From NCBI RefSeq assembly GCF_002105465.1, contig NZ_NCSQ01000025.1:1-57519 (forward strand): 57,519 nucleotides of DNA, written 5' to 3'. Positions 1-8,684 of this stretch are shown here, piece by piece. Position 1 is the stretch's first letter, and the number at the start of each line of letters is the position of its first letter. The notes beneath the pieces were generated by a model that worked only from the letters and a program-made list of their open reading frames with translations, did not search any database and had not been told where the DNA came from. A program made the translations under genes and the position numbers. This DNA comes from Aquidulcibacter paucihalophilus. GTDB taxonomy: Bacteria > Pseudomonadota > Alphaproteobacteria > Caulobacterales > Aquidulcibacteraceae.

Positions 1-127
1 CGCGGGGCAAAAGGTGTTGGGGGTGGGGTGAGGCCCCCCCCCTTAACGCTGTCATCCCGGACGGCGTGAGCCGACCCGGGACCTTGTGGCGCAAAAGCGT
101 AAGGAGGTCCCCGCTCTGCGCTTCACT
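1..127. repeat. REP-like palindromes at left edge
   Basis: This stretch has no credible gene. A G-run/C-run hairpin lies near 20-43. A CCCGG/CCGGG palindrome lies within about 52-90. The start of a palindrome with arms GTCCCCGC (107-114) and GCGGGGAC (131-138) follows. Such short GC-rich palindromes are typical dispersed intergenic REP-like repeats in alphaproteobacteria. Several overlapping reading frames are open here, but none resembles a protein. Confidence 0.6.
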
Positions 128-403
128 TCGGCGGGGACGACAGTGGTTTTGGTTAGGTTTTTTATCTGGACGCGCTTTGGTGATCCCCTTGGTCCACCAA
201 ACCGCCTCCTCTAGCGTGATCGGGCGATTTGTCGCGTCAAATCGCCCACCAACAATTGAGTTTGGCCTTTGGGGCAGGCAGGGCCTGCGCCAAAGCCTTC
301 CAGAACAAAAGAACGAGAAGCGATGCCATCCTGGACAGCTCAGCCGAGCCCCGCACGTTCCCCGCTCGCAGCGCACGCTTCGGCGGCAATGACATTATGG
401 GGG
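128..403 (-). repeat. Composite dispersed repeat, copy A (inverted relative to right end)
   Basis: The outer part, 128-205, reverse-complemented, matches 57442-57519 at 73 of 78 positions by hand alignment. The inner part, 359-403, matches 57151-57195 in the same inverted sense at most positions, and short shared words (CTCGGCTGA, GGATGGCATCG) lie between. Inside this copy is a perfect 10-bp hairpin, GGGCGATTTG (222-231) and CAAATCGCCC (238-247). The two copies differ in their middle segment. No protein-coding signature is seen. Confidence 0.8.
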
Positions 404-411
404 CTGGGAAG

Positions 412-1500
412 TTACCCCAGTTGGCGGGCCGTTTGTTGGGCGAGCCAAGCGGGCATCCATTCGGTGGCGAGCTCTTCTGCGCGCGCTAAAATGGCATCGA
501 GATGCGGGTTCTTGGGCATGTTGCGGATAGCAATTGCACGCAATTCTTCGATGGTCGGCACGCGCCAGCCTTCGCGCGCTTTGGCGAGGCGGTCGGCAAA
601 GTCCTGTAACAATTGATGCGCGGCCTTTTCCATCAGGGCAGGGCCTGGCAGATGAATCCCCTGGACCATTTCCTTGGGCGGGTGGCGTAAATCCCAGACG
701 ATCCCGAACCATGACAAAACGCGCAGGATCAAGAAGCTCAGATCAAACTCCCACCACTTAAAGCCTTGGCGGGCCGCATTGGGGAAAGCATGATGGTTAT
801 TATGCCAGCCTTCGCCCATGGTCGCGATGGCGAGGATCCAATTATTGCGTGAGTGGTCGCCCGTCACAAAGCGCTGACGGCCATGCACATGGGCGAGTGA
901 ATTGATACAGAAGGTGGCATGATAACAGGCGATCAAGCTCCACACATAACCGACAACAAGGCCTGACCAGCCGGCAAACAGCCAGACGATCACCCCCAAA
1001 ATGACAGGCGGCACATAGGGGTTGCGCTCAAGCCAGACGAGTTCGGGATATTTGGTGAAATCGGCGATGCCGTCATAGTCGGTCTCGTGATTCTTCGGAT
1101 CAATCACCCAACCGAAATGGGCATACCAGAAGCTGGTTCTGGCCGGAGAGTGGACGTCTTGTGCCGTGTCAGAAAAGCGGTGGTGGTTGCGGTGGTGGCT
1201 GGCCCACCACAAGATTCCGCGCTGGGCGGAGGTCTGGGCGATGAAGGCAAGGATGAATTGAAAGACCCTGCTGGTCTTAAAGCTCTTATGGGCAAAATAG
1301 CGGTGATAGCCCGCGGTCACGCCAAACATGCGCAACAGATAAATGCCTAAACAGAGCCAAAGGTCAGCTGCATGAACACCTGTGAAAATGGCTGCAAAAG
1401 CAGAGACATGTAGAAGGTAGAATGGGATTGGATTGGGCGTCTCAGTGTCATTATGGCTTTTAATCGCGGGATTTTTCGGCCGCTTAACGTCTTCACTCAT
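412..1500 (-). CDS. Acyl-CoA/fatty acid desaturase (delta-9 type)
   Basis: Predicted 362-residue membrane desaturase that introduces a double bond into saturated acyl chains using a di-iron centre. The three histidine boxes of the stearoyl-CoA desaturase family are visible: HRYFAH, HRNHH and HNNHH, with hydrophobic segments between them. The C-terminal tail is basic/acidic and predicted cytosolic. The frame stays open upstream to 1626, but ATG at 1500 is preferred because GGAG lies about 10 bases upstream and the extra N-terminus has no family match. It diverges from ppa across about 300 bases. The family assignment is firm; chain-length and position specificity cannot be read from the sequence. 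Confidence 0.92.
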   Translation of the reverse strand: MSEDVKRPKNPAIKSHNDTETPNPIPFYLLHVSAFAAIFTGVHAADLWLCLGIYLLRMFGVTAGYHRYFAHKSFKTSRVFQFILAFIAQTSAQRGILWWASHHRNHHRFSDTAQDVHSPARTSFWYAHFGWVIDPKNHETDYDGIADFTKYPELVWLERNPYVPPVILGVIVWLFAGWSGLVVGYVWSLIACYHATFCINSLAHVHGRQRFVTGDHSRNNWILAIATMGEGWHNNHHAFPNAARQGFKWWEFDLSFLILRVLSWFGIVWDLRHPPKEMVQGIHLPGPALMEKAAHQLLQDFADRLAKAREGWRVPTIEELRAIAIRNMPKNPHLDAILARAEELATEWMPAWLAQQTARQLG

Positions 1501-1804
1501 CTCACCGGCGCTCCAAATTATTAGCCAGGGGTGTGAGCCTGCAACAGACCCAATGAAGACAAGATTAAAGGCTGTAGCCTGTATGGGGAAGATGGCAGTG
1601 TTGAGCCGATGAGAGTTTCTACACAAGGTGGCGCAGAGGGGTTTGCGCGATCCGCATGATTGTTTGGTCGAGAAATGATTGCATCCAATGATGGCTTTGT
1701 GTCGTCACTTGGTCTAAACCCCCGCGCGCACGGGTTCGGGCCATTCGGAATGGCCATGTCGCCTTGCCAAAACGATTGTCTTTTTGAACACAGGAATCCT
1801 CCCC
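1501..1804. other. Divergent intergenic region, desaturase/ppa
   Basis: A 304-base non-coding gap between two divergent genes, so it should hold both promoters. I see no strong -35/-10 pair that I would defend. The one clear structure is a perfect 7-bp hairpin, GGCCATT (1739-1745) and AATGGCC (1749-1755), some 50 bases before the ppa start. An AGGA ribosome-binding site for ppa lies at 1792-1795. Confidence 0.5.
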
Positions 1805-2356
1805 ATGGATATCAAGAAAATTCCACCCGGCCACGATATGCCTAATGATGTGAATGTCGTGATCGAAGTGCCGCTGGGTGGTGAGCCGATCAAATATGAG
1901 ATTGATAAGGATTCCGGCGCGATGTTCGTCGACCGCTTCCTCTATACCCCCATGCGCTATCCAACCAATTACGGCTTTATCCCCGGCACATTGTCGGGTG
2001 ATGGTGACCCTGTCGACGTCTTGTGCATTGGCCGCCGCGCCTTGATCCCGGGCTGTGTTTTGCGGGTGAAGCCAATCGGTGTATTGCTGATGGAAGATCA
2101 AGCTGGCGAAGACGAAAAGATTTTGGCTGTTCCCATTCCAAAATTGACCGCCTTTTATGATGGCGTAGACAGCTATAAGGATTTGCCTGCGATCCAAGTC
2201 GCGCAAATTGAGCACTTCTTTGCCCATTATAAGGACTTAGAACCCGGCAAATGGACCAAGCTGAAGGGCTGGCAGGATGCTGGCGTGGCGAAGAAGATGA
2301 TCCTCGAAGGCGTGGAACGCGCCAATGCTTCAGGCTTTGGCTATACGGGCGGCTAG
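1805..2356 (+). CDS. ppa: Inorganic pyrophosphatase (family I)
   Basis: Cytoplasmic enzyme hydrolysing pyrophosphate to two phosphates, which pulls biosynthetic reactions forward. The 183-residue product has the usual length of bacterial family I enzymes. It shows the characteristic stretch with the GDGDPVDVL signature of metal-binding aspartates (around residues 60-70), preceded by [11 protein letters not shown]. The ATG at 1805 follows AGGA with 9 bases of spacing; an in-frame ATG at 1784 lies upstream of that site and is less likely. It stands alone between a divergent desaturase and a convergent unknown gene. Confidence 0.97.
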   Translation: MDIKKIPPGHDMPNDVNVVIEVPLGGEPIKYEIDKDSGAMFVDRFLYTPMRYPTNYGFIPGTLSGDGDPVDVLCIGRRALIPGCVLRVKPIGVLLMEDQAGEDEKILAVPIPKLTAFYDGVDSYKDLPAIQVAQIEHFFAHYKDLEPGKWTKLKGWQDAGVAKKMILEGVERANASGFGYTGG

Positions 2357-2375
2357 GGCCGAATCTTCCACGAAG

Positions 2376-2738
2376 CTAATGCAACACTTTGGGGCGGTCT
2401 GACTCAGGTTCAAACACCATATGGGCCACCCCAAGGCGCTTGGCTGCGCCAATCAAGGCCTCCAATTCCGGTTCCCAGCCCTCTGTCTTATCGGCAACTG
2501 GCATGCAGGCCTTGATCGTGATGTTGCTCCAGCCATGACGACCCAAAGTTTCGTCCAGCAGGCGACCGGCATCAAGCCCATCTTCGGTTTCATAAAGCTC
2601 CAGCAGGCCCAAGCCTTCCATGCGATCACAGTCGCAAACACAGACCATGGCGCAACGTGCGCCCTTGGCCACTTTGTGATTATAGCCTTCGCACACAGCC
2701 GTGCCGACCAAAATGATTTGTCCCGAAAAGATGCTCAT
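2376..2738 (-). CDS. Hypothetical protein with a CX3CXCXC cluster
   Basis: A 120-residue protein of unknown family. A short hydrophobic N-terminal stretch is followed by a cysteine cluster in the pattern C-x3-C-x-C-x-C (around residues 29-36) and an acidic helical C-terminal half. The spacing of the cysteines could bind a metal, but that is inference. The start is uncertain: ATG at 2738 has only a weak AAGG upstream, and a TTG at 2831 would add 31 residues. It is convergent with ppa (19-base gap) and divergent from the PBP gene. It is kept as a gene because no other strand offers a better explanation for this interval. Confidence 0.55.
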   Translation of the reverse strand: MSIFSGQIILVGTAVCEGYNHKVAKGARCAMVCVCDCDRMEGLGLLELYETEDGLDAGRLLDETLGRHGWSNITIKACMPVADKTEGWEPELEALIGAAKRLGVAHMVFEPESDRPKVLH

Positions 2739-2874
2739 GGCCTTGAGGGCGCAAAAACAATGCCAAAACTTGCCTTGGAGTGGTCTCGAAGCGTCCTTGG
2801 ATTTGCCAGATTCACCTGTGATTAACCCCAATCAGGCAGGACAATCCTGAGAGACTTTACGAAAGGTTACGATC

Positions 2875-5043
2875 TTGGCAGGGCGCGGGGCAGGCAATGG
2901 AAGAAATTCCAATGGTGGCGGTCGTCGCGGCGGCTATCCAGATGGTCCACCACCACGTCGTCGCGGTCCATCCCGGGCCAATAGTGGCCCACGTCCCCGA
3001 AAAGGACGCGGCTTTTTTGGCACCCTCTTCTATTGGGGGGCAGTCATGGTCTTGTGGATGGGCGTATGTGCCGTGGGTGTCTTCATTTGGGTCGCCTCGG
3101 ACCTGCCAGACCCAGAGGCCCTATGGAAGAAGACGGATCGGCCCTCGATCACGTATGTCGATATTCGGGGCAATGTCGTCGATCGGCGTGGTGCACCTGA
3201 CTCCCCGCCTATCGACTTAAAGAGCTTGCCGCCCTATGTGCCGCAAGCGGTTTTGGCGATTGAAGACCGAAAGTTCTACCGTCATTGGGGTTTTGACTTT
3301 GAAGGCTTGGCCCGGGCGTTTTATGTGAATGCGCGCGCCGGCCGTGTGGTTCAAGGCGGCTCCACCCTCACCCAACAATTGGCGAAAAACCTGTTTTTGT
3401 CGTCAGAACAATCCTTGAAGCGCAAAGCCCAAGAGCTCTTGCTTTCTGTTTGGCTGGAAAGCCGCTTTACCAAGGATGAGATTCTCGCTCTGTATCTCGC
3501 CCGCGTGTATTTCGGCTCAGGTGCCTATGGGATTGACGAGGCGGCACGCCGCTACTTTGACAAAACGCCGCAAAATCTAACCATTTCAGAAGCCGCTCTT
3601 TTAGCGGGCCTGTTGAAAGCCCCTTCGCGCTTCAATCCGGTGTCTAGCGCGCAGCGGGCTTCGGATCGGGCGACTGTCGTTTTGGATGTGATGGAAGCCC
3701 AAGGCGTCATCACCAAGGCTCAGCGCCTACAAGCTGTCAGCCAGCCTCTGCGCTTTGTGCCAACTTCACGCGGGGGTGGCGCAGCCTATTTCCTCGACTG
3801 GATTGCAGAAGATGTAGGCTCGATCGTTGGTGAGCCTGAAGAAGATATCATCGTTGAAACCACCCTCGATCTAACCGCTCAGTTGAATGCTGAAGGCGCT
3901 CTTGCCCAAGAGCTGGGTCAGAATGGCAAGGCGATGCGTATGGGCCAAGGTGCCGTTATCGCCTTTGCTGGCGACGGGGGCGTACGGGCCATGGTTGGTG
4001 GCCGCAATTATCAAGAAAGCGAGTTTAACCGTGTGACTGACGCCAAGCGCCAACCCGGTTCTGCTTTCAAGCCCTTTGTGTATCTGGCCGCGATGGAGCG
4101 GGGCGAGACGCCGTATTCTGTGCGCGTGGATGCGCCGATCAAAGTCGGCGAATGGGCTCCGCAAAACTATGATGGCAAGTTCCGGGGCCCCATGCCTCTG
4201 ATCAGTGCCTTTGCCCGTTCTATCAACACCGTTGCGGTTGGCCTTGGCGAAGAAGTTGGGCGGGACTCCGTTATTCGAGCTGCACGCCGTTTGGGCATTC
4301 GCTCCCGTCTCGACCCGCAATCGACCTTGGCTTTGGGTACAGAGGTCTTGACCCCGCTTGAATTGACTGCAGCCTATGTGCCCTTCGCCAATGGTGGGGT
4401 GGCCGTCACCCCCTATGGGTTTAAGCGCATTCGGACCCGTTCTGGCAAAATTCTATGGGAGCGGACCCCCCCAGCCCCGCGTCGTGCTATTGAAGATGGT
4501 CCCTTGCGCAACATGAACTTGATGTTGGCCCAAGTCGTCTCTGCCGGGACGGCGCGCGCCGCCCAATTGCCCGACCGTCCGGTCGGCGGCAAAACGGGCA
4601 CGACCAGTGACTATGCTGATGCGTGGTTCATAGGCTTTACCGGCGGCTATGTTGCAGGCGTTTGGGTCGGCAATGATGACTTCACTGTCAAAACCAACCG
4701 CGTCACAGGCGGCTCTGCGCCAGCTCGGATTTGGCGCGCTTTGATGGTCCCGACGATGAAAGGGGTGGCCCCACGTGGCTTCGCTTTGCCGCTGGCCCCC
4801 ACGCCTGATCCCAATGCTTTGGCCGAGCCGACAGATGAAAATGTTGAGACTTTGCCCGTTGACCCGCTCGACATGACTCTCGGTGGTGACGGTTCGCCGA
4901 TAGCTCCCGTGCCTAGCTCTGAAGCACAATCGGTCGCGACAGCGCCCGCCTCCGCGCGGCCAGCGCCTGAAACCCGCAGTCTCGACGAGATTGTCAAGGA
5001 TGTGCAGGCTCGTCCAGTCGAAGCCAGTGGGCCACCGCGTTAG
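2875..5043 (+). CDS. Bifunctional class A penicillin-binding protein (PBP1-type)
   Basis: Predicted peptidoglycan glycosyltransferase/transpeptidase of 722 residues. The N-terminus is Gly/Arg-rich and cytosolic, followed by one membrane anchor (about 46-75). The GT51 domain follows with EDRKFY (about 130) and GGSTLTQQL (about 161). The transpeptidase domain has SAFK (Ser about 396), SIN (about 449) and KTGT (about 572). The tail after about 625 is Pro/Ala-rich and low in complexity. The best start is TTG at 2875, with AAAGG 8 bases upstream; no ATG fits before the basic N-terminus. The family is certain; the exact paralogue name (PbpC, PBP1a) is not. Confidence 0.94.
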   Translation: MAGRGAGNGRNSNGGGRRGGYPDGPPPRRRGPSRANSGPRPRKGRGFFGTLFYWGAVMVLWMGVCAVGVFIWVASDLPDPEALWKKTDRPSITYVDIRGNVVDRRGAPDSPPIDLKSLPPYVPQAVLAIEDRKFYRHWGFDFEGLARAFYVNARAGRVVQGGSTLTQQLAKNLFLSSEQSLKRKAQELLLSVWLESRFTKDEILALYLARVYFGSGAYGIDEAARRYFDKTPQNLTISEAALLAGLLKAPSRFNPVSSAQRASDRATVVLDVMEAQGVITKAQRLQAVSQPLRFVPTSRGGGAAYFLDWIAEDVGSIVGEPEEDIIVETTLDLTAQLNAEGALAQELGQNGKAMRMGQGAVIAFAGDGGVRAMVGGRNYQESEFNRVTDAKRQPGSAFKPFVYLAAMERGETPYSVRVDAPIKVGEWAPQNYDGKFRGPMPLISAFARSINTVAVGLGEEVGRDSVIRAARRLGIRSRLDPQSTLALGTEVLTPLELTAAYVPFANGGVAVTPYGFKRIRTRSGKILWERTPPAPRRAIEDGPLRNMNLMLAQVVSAGTARAAQLPDRPVGGKTGTTSDYADAWFIGFTGGYVAGVWVGNDDFTVKTNRVTGGSAPARIWRALMVPTMKGVAPRGFALPLAPTPDPNALAEPTDENVETLPVDPLDMTLGGDGSPIAPVPSSEAQSVATAPASARPAPETRSLDEIVKDVQARPVEASGPPR

Positions 5044-5154
5044 GTTTGGCTTTCGGCGAACTAAAACTTTTGTAATCTTGGGTTAGACAGTTCTGCCGTT
5101 GGCAGAGATGCCATATCATGCCAATTTGCCGCTGTCTTTTGGGGGAGTCCATCG

Positions 5155-7182
5155 ATGAATTTGAAGTCTTTATTGGCTGCAACGGCCCTGTGTTCTGTTA
5201 TGATCGCGCCTGCCTACGCGCAGACCGCACCAAAGATGCGCGATGTTTTGCAAGCTTGGCAATTAGATAAGCCAACCGCCACAACAGAATTTGTAACCAA
5301 GAGCGTTACCGAAGACCGCGCGGTGATTGAGAATCTGGTTTTCAAGGGCAAAGCATCAAATTCATCCGATATCAGCTTTGGCCAATTGGTGCTTCAGCGC
5401 GTGCCAGCTGCTGGGGAGTCAGACCGCTTTAGCCTCGTTCTTGAGAATGGCACGACGGTCAGCAAGGATGGCGAGAAAACAAGTCTTGGCAAGATCGAAG
5501 TAACCGGCCTCACGCAAGCGTCCAATCTTGAAGCGCTTACCAGATGGGTTGGCGGTGACACCCTTGGTGGGACCCGGGGCGCTGCAACATTGAGCCAGAC
5601 TGGGTTTGAAGGGGACGTTCGTGTCTCAAACATTGTCGTGCAACTAAAAGGCAAAGACGGCCAGATGGGGAGTGGCAAGATTGGCGCACTCAATCTTGCC
5701 GGTGTTCGCCTCTCGCCAGACGGTGGCTCCACCAAATCTATGGAACTTGTGGGCCTTGAAGTTCTCGAAGCAGATGGCAACGCGAAAGTTGGTAGAATTT
5801 CGGTGACGGACTTCAAGATGGCGGGCCTTGAGGCCCTGCAGTCTGCCAACGCCTTTGAGCCCGAACAGTTTGATTTCAAGAAGCTGTCCTTTGGTTCCAT
5901 GTTGGTGGAAAACCTCTCCATGGAATTTGAAGGGGGTGCGGACAAGGAAAAACCTGAAAAGTCTAACCTCGCGATGGGCCGCATGGAGCTGTCGAATTGG
6001 GCTGAGAAAAACATCGGCCGCTTCAGCCTTACAGGCATGAAGGTAACGACAGGTGAGGCTGAAAAGCGCATCGATATGGGGCTGGACTCCCTTCGCTTGG
6101 ACGACATCAACCTTGTGTATTTCTCGGCACTCGGCAGTGCTTTTATGAAAATCGTGCCAAGTTTGGAGCCAAAGCCTACCGGTCGCTCCGCTCTCATGGG
6201 CTTTGCTGATCTGGCTTCGACGTCCGCGAGTGTCGCGGCAACCAGCAAGGCGGCCTCTGCGCCGGCCACACCCAGCCCGAAGCTAAAGGATGTGCTGCCC
6301 GGTGGCCCTCTCGATGGCGGCATTGGTGCGATCAATATGTCGAATTTCGCAGTTGGGTTTCAGGGGTTCAACTTTACCATTGATCGGATCGCGACGAGTG
6401 CAGTTCGCAACGGCGATGGCATCATTACCGCCACAAAATTGGAACCCATCACCATGAAGCTGACGGTTCCCGAAGCTTTGCTGAACCAGCCAGATAGCCC
6501 CATGGCGATGTTTGCCCCGCTCTTGTCGGACGGGATTGAATTGGTCATCGGGGCAGAGGCAAACTATGACCCGGTTACTGATATCGCGACCCTGAATGAT
6601 TTGAACTACACGTTCAAAGGTTGGGCTGGGGTCAACCTTGACTTTGCCATGGATGGGCTGGGGAAGTTTTATCGCGAACAAACCGTTGATGCCCTGATCG
6701 GACCCTTAGCTGAGGATTTGAAGAAAGCGAATGCGCCCAAAGGTAAAGCGGCTAAGAAGCCCGACCCTACGGCACAACTCAAGCAAAGCTTAGCGATTTA
6801 TCAGGGCATGCGCTTCCTCAATGGTGCGCTTGAACTCCGCGACCAGGGTGGGATTGCCAAAGCTGCCGGTGTGTTTGCGTCTATGATGGCACCTCCAGCC
6901 AAAGGGGCGACCAGCCGTTCGGCCACACAGGATGCGCAGGCCGTGGCCCAAGTACGTCAATCCTGGGCAGAGCCTCTGCGCAAGTCTGCGGCGGAAAAAA
7001 ACAAGTCGATTATGGAACGTCAGTTCCTGATTTCCTTGGCTCGCTGGATCGAAATTGGCGGTGTGATGACGGCGGCTATGCAACCACCCGTGCCGGTTGA
7101 GTTTCCAAGTTTGGCGGACCCAAAAGACCTGCCAACTCGCCTTGGTATCACCTTCACCAATCAGCCGCCTGCTAAAAACTGA
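5155..7182 (+). CDS. Large exported protein of unknown function
   Basis: A 675-residue protein with a clear Sec signal peptide (about 1-23, cleavage after AYA). A strong GGGGGAG precedes the ATG. I do not recognise the family. The mature part is rich in beta-forming stretches with recurring G-x-I/L-x-V/L-x-G/N-L/F segments at roughly 70-100 residue intervals, suggesting a repetitive beta fold. A Lys/Ala/Pro-rich linker lies near 525-545, and the C-terminus looks helical. It has no membrane anchor or recognisable catalytic motif. Its last 22 bases overlap the convergent PHB depolymerase gene. The likely location is the periplasm or outer-membrane interior. Confidence 0.85.
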   Translation: MNLKSLLAATALCSVMIAPAYAQTAPKMRDVLQAWQLDKPTATTEFVTKSVTEDRAVIENLVFKGKASNSSDISFGQLVLQRVPAAGESDRFSLVLENGTTVSKDGEKTSLGKIEVTGLTQASNLEALTRWVGGDTLGGTRGAATLSQTGFEGDVRVSNIVVQLKGKDGQMGSGKIGALNLAGVRLSPDGGSTKSMELVGLEVLEADGNAKVGRISVTDFKMAGLEALQSANAFEPEQFDFKKLSFGSMLVENLSMEFEGGADKEKPEKSNLAMGRMELSNWAEKNIGRFSLTGMKVTTGEAEKRIDMGLDSLRLDDINLVYFSALGSAFMKIVPSLEPKPTGRSALMGFADLASTSASVAATSKAASAPATPSPKLKDVLPGGPLDGGIGAINMSNFAVGFQGFNFTIDRIATSAVRNGDGIITATKLEPITMKLTVPEALLNQPDSPMAMFAPLLSDGIELVIGAEANYDPVTDIATLNDLNYTFKGWAGVNLDFAMDGLGKFYREQTVDALIGPLAEDLKKANAPKGKAAKKPDPTAQLKQSLAIYQGMRFLNGALELRDQGGIAKAAGVFASMMAPPAKGATSRSATQDAQAVAQVRQSWAEPLRKSAAEKNKSIMERQFLISLARWIEIGGVMTAAMQPPVPVEFPSLADPKDLPTRLGITFTNQPPAKN

Positions 7183-8441
7183 CGTTCTTTATCCGCACTG
7201 AAATAAGTGCGGATAAACTGCTTCTGGCGAGGGTAGATCTCGCTCTTGAAACGTCGGCCATTAAACACCCCATAGTGGCCGACGCCTTCTTGCACATAGT
7301 CATAACGCATCTTTTTTGGGATGCCGGTACAGATGTCGTGGGCGGCTTGGGTCTGGCCAATGCCAGAGATGTCGTCTTTCTCGCCTTCTACCGTCATCAG
7401 TGCGACCGTTTTGATAAGCTCTGGCTTCACCAAACGGTCGCGACACATCAAGATGCCACGTGGGAGATGATATTCTTGAAATACCTTTTGGATCGTCTGA
7501 AGGTAGAATTCCTCTGACAGGTCGAGAACTGCCAGATATTCATCGTAGAATTCGCGATGCTTTTCGGCTTCGTCGCCATCCCCCGCCACCAAATGGTTGA
7601 AGAAGTCGCGATGGGCATCAATGTGGCGGTCCATATTCATTTGCATGAAGGAGGCAAGTTGCACAAAACCCGGATAGACCCGGCGGAAGGCGCCTGGAAA
7701 AATGGGCGGCACGGTTTGGATCATTTTGGACTCAAACCATGTAAACGGCTTTTCCTCGGCCAGCTTATTTGTCACCGTGGGCGAACATCGCGCATCAATG
7801 GGCGAGCCCATATAGGTCATGGAGGCGGGCAGGGCAGGGTCCTTATCCTCCGCCATCAGGGCGATGGCGGCAAGGACAGGGGGGCCGGGTTGGCATACTG
7901 CCACCACATGGGCCTTGGGGCCCACGTGCTTGAGCATTTCGCGGATATGTTCGATATAATCGTCCAGATCAAAGCGGCCCATGCCAATCGGCACATCGCG
8001 CGCATCATGCCAATCGGTGATATAGACGTCATGATCTTGGATGAAGGCCTCTACGGTGCCGCGCAGCAAGGTGGCGAAATGGCCCGACAAGGGGGCAGCG
8101 ATCAGAACACGAGGCTCAACCCAATCTGGGCCGCGCGCTTCAGCCAAAGCTTGCTTGTCGCGCTTAAAATGCACAAGACTGCACCAGGCAGACGACCAAA
8201 CCGTTTCAATCGTGACCGGCACTTTAATGCCATTGATGACAGTCGACTCGATACGCCAAGCGGGCTTCTCATAGCGGCGGGTCATCGCCTCAAACAAATC
8301 CGACGCGGCGCTCAGGTTGCGGCCAAAGGGTGTTTGCGCAATGGGGTTTAAGGGGTTGGCCAGCAAGGCGCGCTGGAAATTGACCGCAACTCGCCAAGGC
8401 ATCATCGCGGCACGCTGCATCTCAACGATCGAATAAAGCAT
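7161..8441 (-). CDS. phaZ: Intracellular polyhydroxybutyrate depolymerase
   Basis: Mobilises stored poly(3-hydroxybutyrate) granules in the cytoplasm. The 426-residue product has the conserved C-Q-P-G-P-P element with Cys at residue 183, the same position as the catalytic cysteine described for Ralstonia PhaZ1. A C-terminal region with VGHYGVF would hold the histidine. No signal peptide is present, in line with the intracellular class. ATG at 8441 follows AGAGGGGG at good spacing; upstream in-frame starts to 8603 lack this. It is convergent with, and overlaps by 22 bases, the unknown exported protein gene. No other pha genes are in the window. Confidence 0.93.
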   Translation of the reverse strand: MLYSIVEMQRAAMMPWRVAVNFQRALLANPLNPIAQTPFGRNLSAASDLFEAMTRRYEKPAWRIESTVINGIKVPVTIETVWSSAWCSLVHFKRDKQALAEARGPDWVEPRVLIAAPLSGHFATLLRGTVEAFIQDHDVYITDWHDARDVPIGMGRFDLDDYIEHIREMLKHVGPKAHVVAVCQPGPPVLAAIALMAEDKDPALPASMTYMGSPIDARCSPTVTNKLAEEKPFTWFESKMIQTVPPIFPGAFRRVYPGFVQLASFMQMNMDRHIDAHRDFFNHLVAGDGDEAEKHREFYDEYLAVLDLSEEFYLQTIQKVFQEYHLPRGILMCRDRLVKPELIKTVALMTVEGEKDDISGIGQTQAAHDICTGIPKKMRYDYVQEGVGHYGVFNGRRFKSEIYPRQKQFIRTYFSADKERQFLAGG

Positions 8442-8607
8442 GGTCGCCCCCTCTGCACGCACCACATTTGGCAGCCAGATTGGCAATGATTGCATGGCAT
8501 CTATGAAGATTTGGCAACCATATCGCGCAGAATGTTTTTCCGGCTTGCCGTAGGGGAATGTAAATTTTGTCAGTAAAAACAGAATATTGAAGAAATGCTG
8601 CAACTGC

Positions 8608-8626
8608 GTTGTGCAGGGTGCACAAC
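8608..8626. promoter_or_regulatory. Palindrome upstream of phaZ, possible operator
   Basis: Perfect 8-bp arms GTTGTGCA and TGCACAAC separated by GGG, in the gap between phaZ (start 8441) and the SCO1 gene. Further TGC-containing words lie alongside (8598-8607). PhaR-type regulators of PHB metabolism are known to bind TGC-rich sites, so this is a candidate regulatory site. It could also be a simple hairpin. Confidence 0.35.
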
Positions 8627-8684
8627 CGATAGGTGGACTGAATTCTTGCCTCTTTCCGCCTGTTTTCGGGTCAGGACTGAGTCT

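Noticed and set aside
66..616. Several overlapping plus-strand open frames at the left end
   Set aside because: They lie in palindromic repeat DNA or antisense to the desaturase, have no recognisable protein features, and overlap each other in different frames.
5394..6335. Long minus-strand open frame inside the exported-protein gene
   Set aside because: Ser/Pro/Arg-rich shadow composition typical of an antisense frame in GC-rich coding DNA; the plus strand has a signal peptide and a strong ribosome-binding site.
7557..8351. 264-residue plus-strand open frame opposite phaZ
   Set aside because: His/Gly-rich shadow; phaZ on the other strand has its family motif and catalytic Cys at the expected position.
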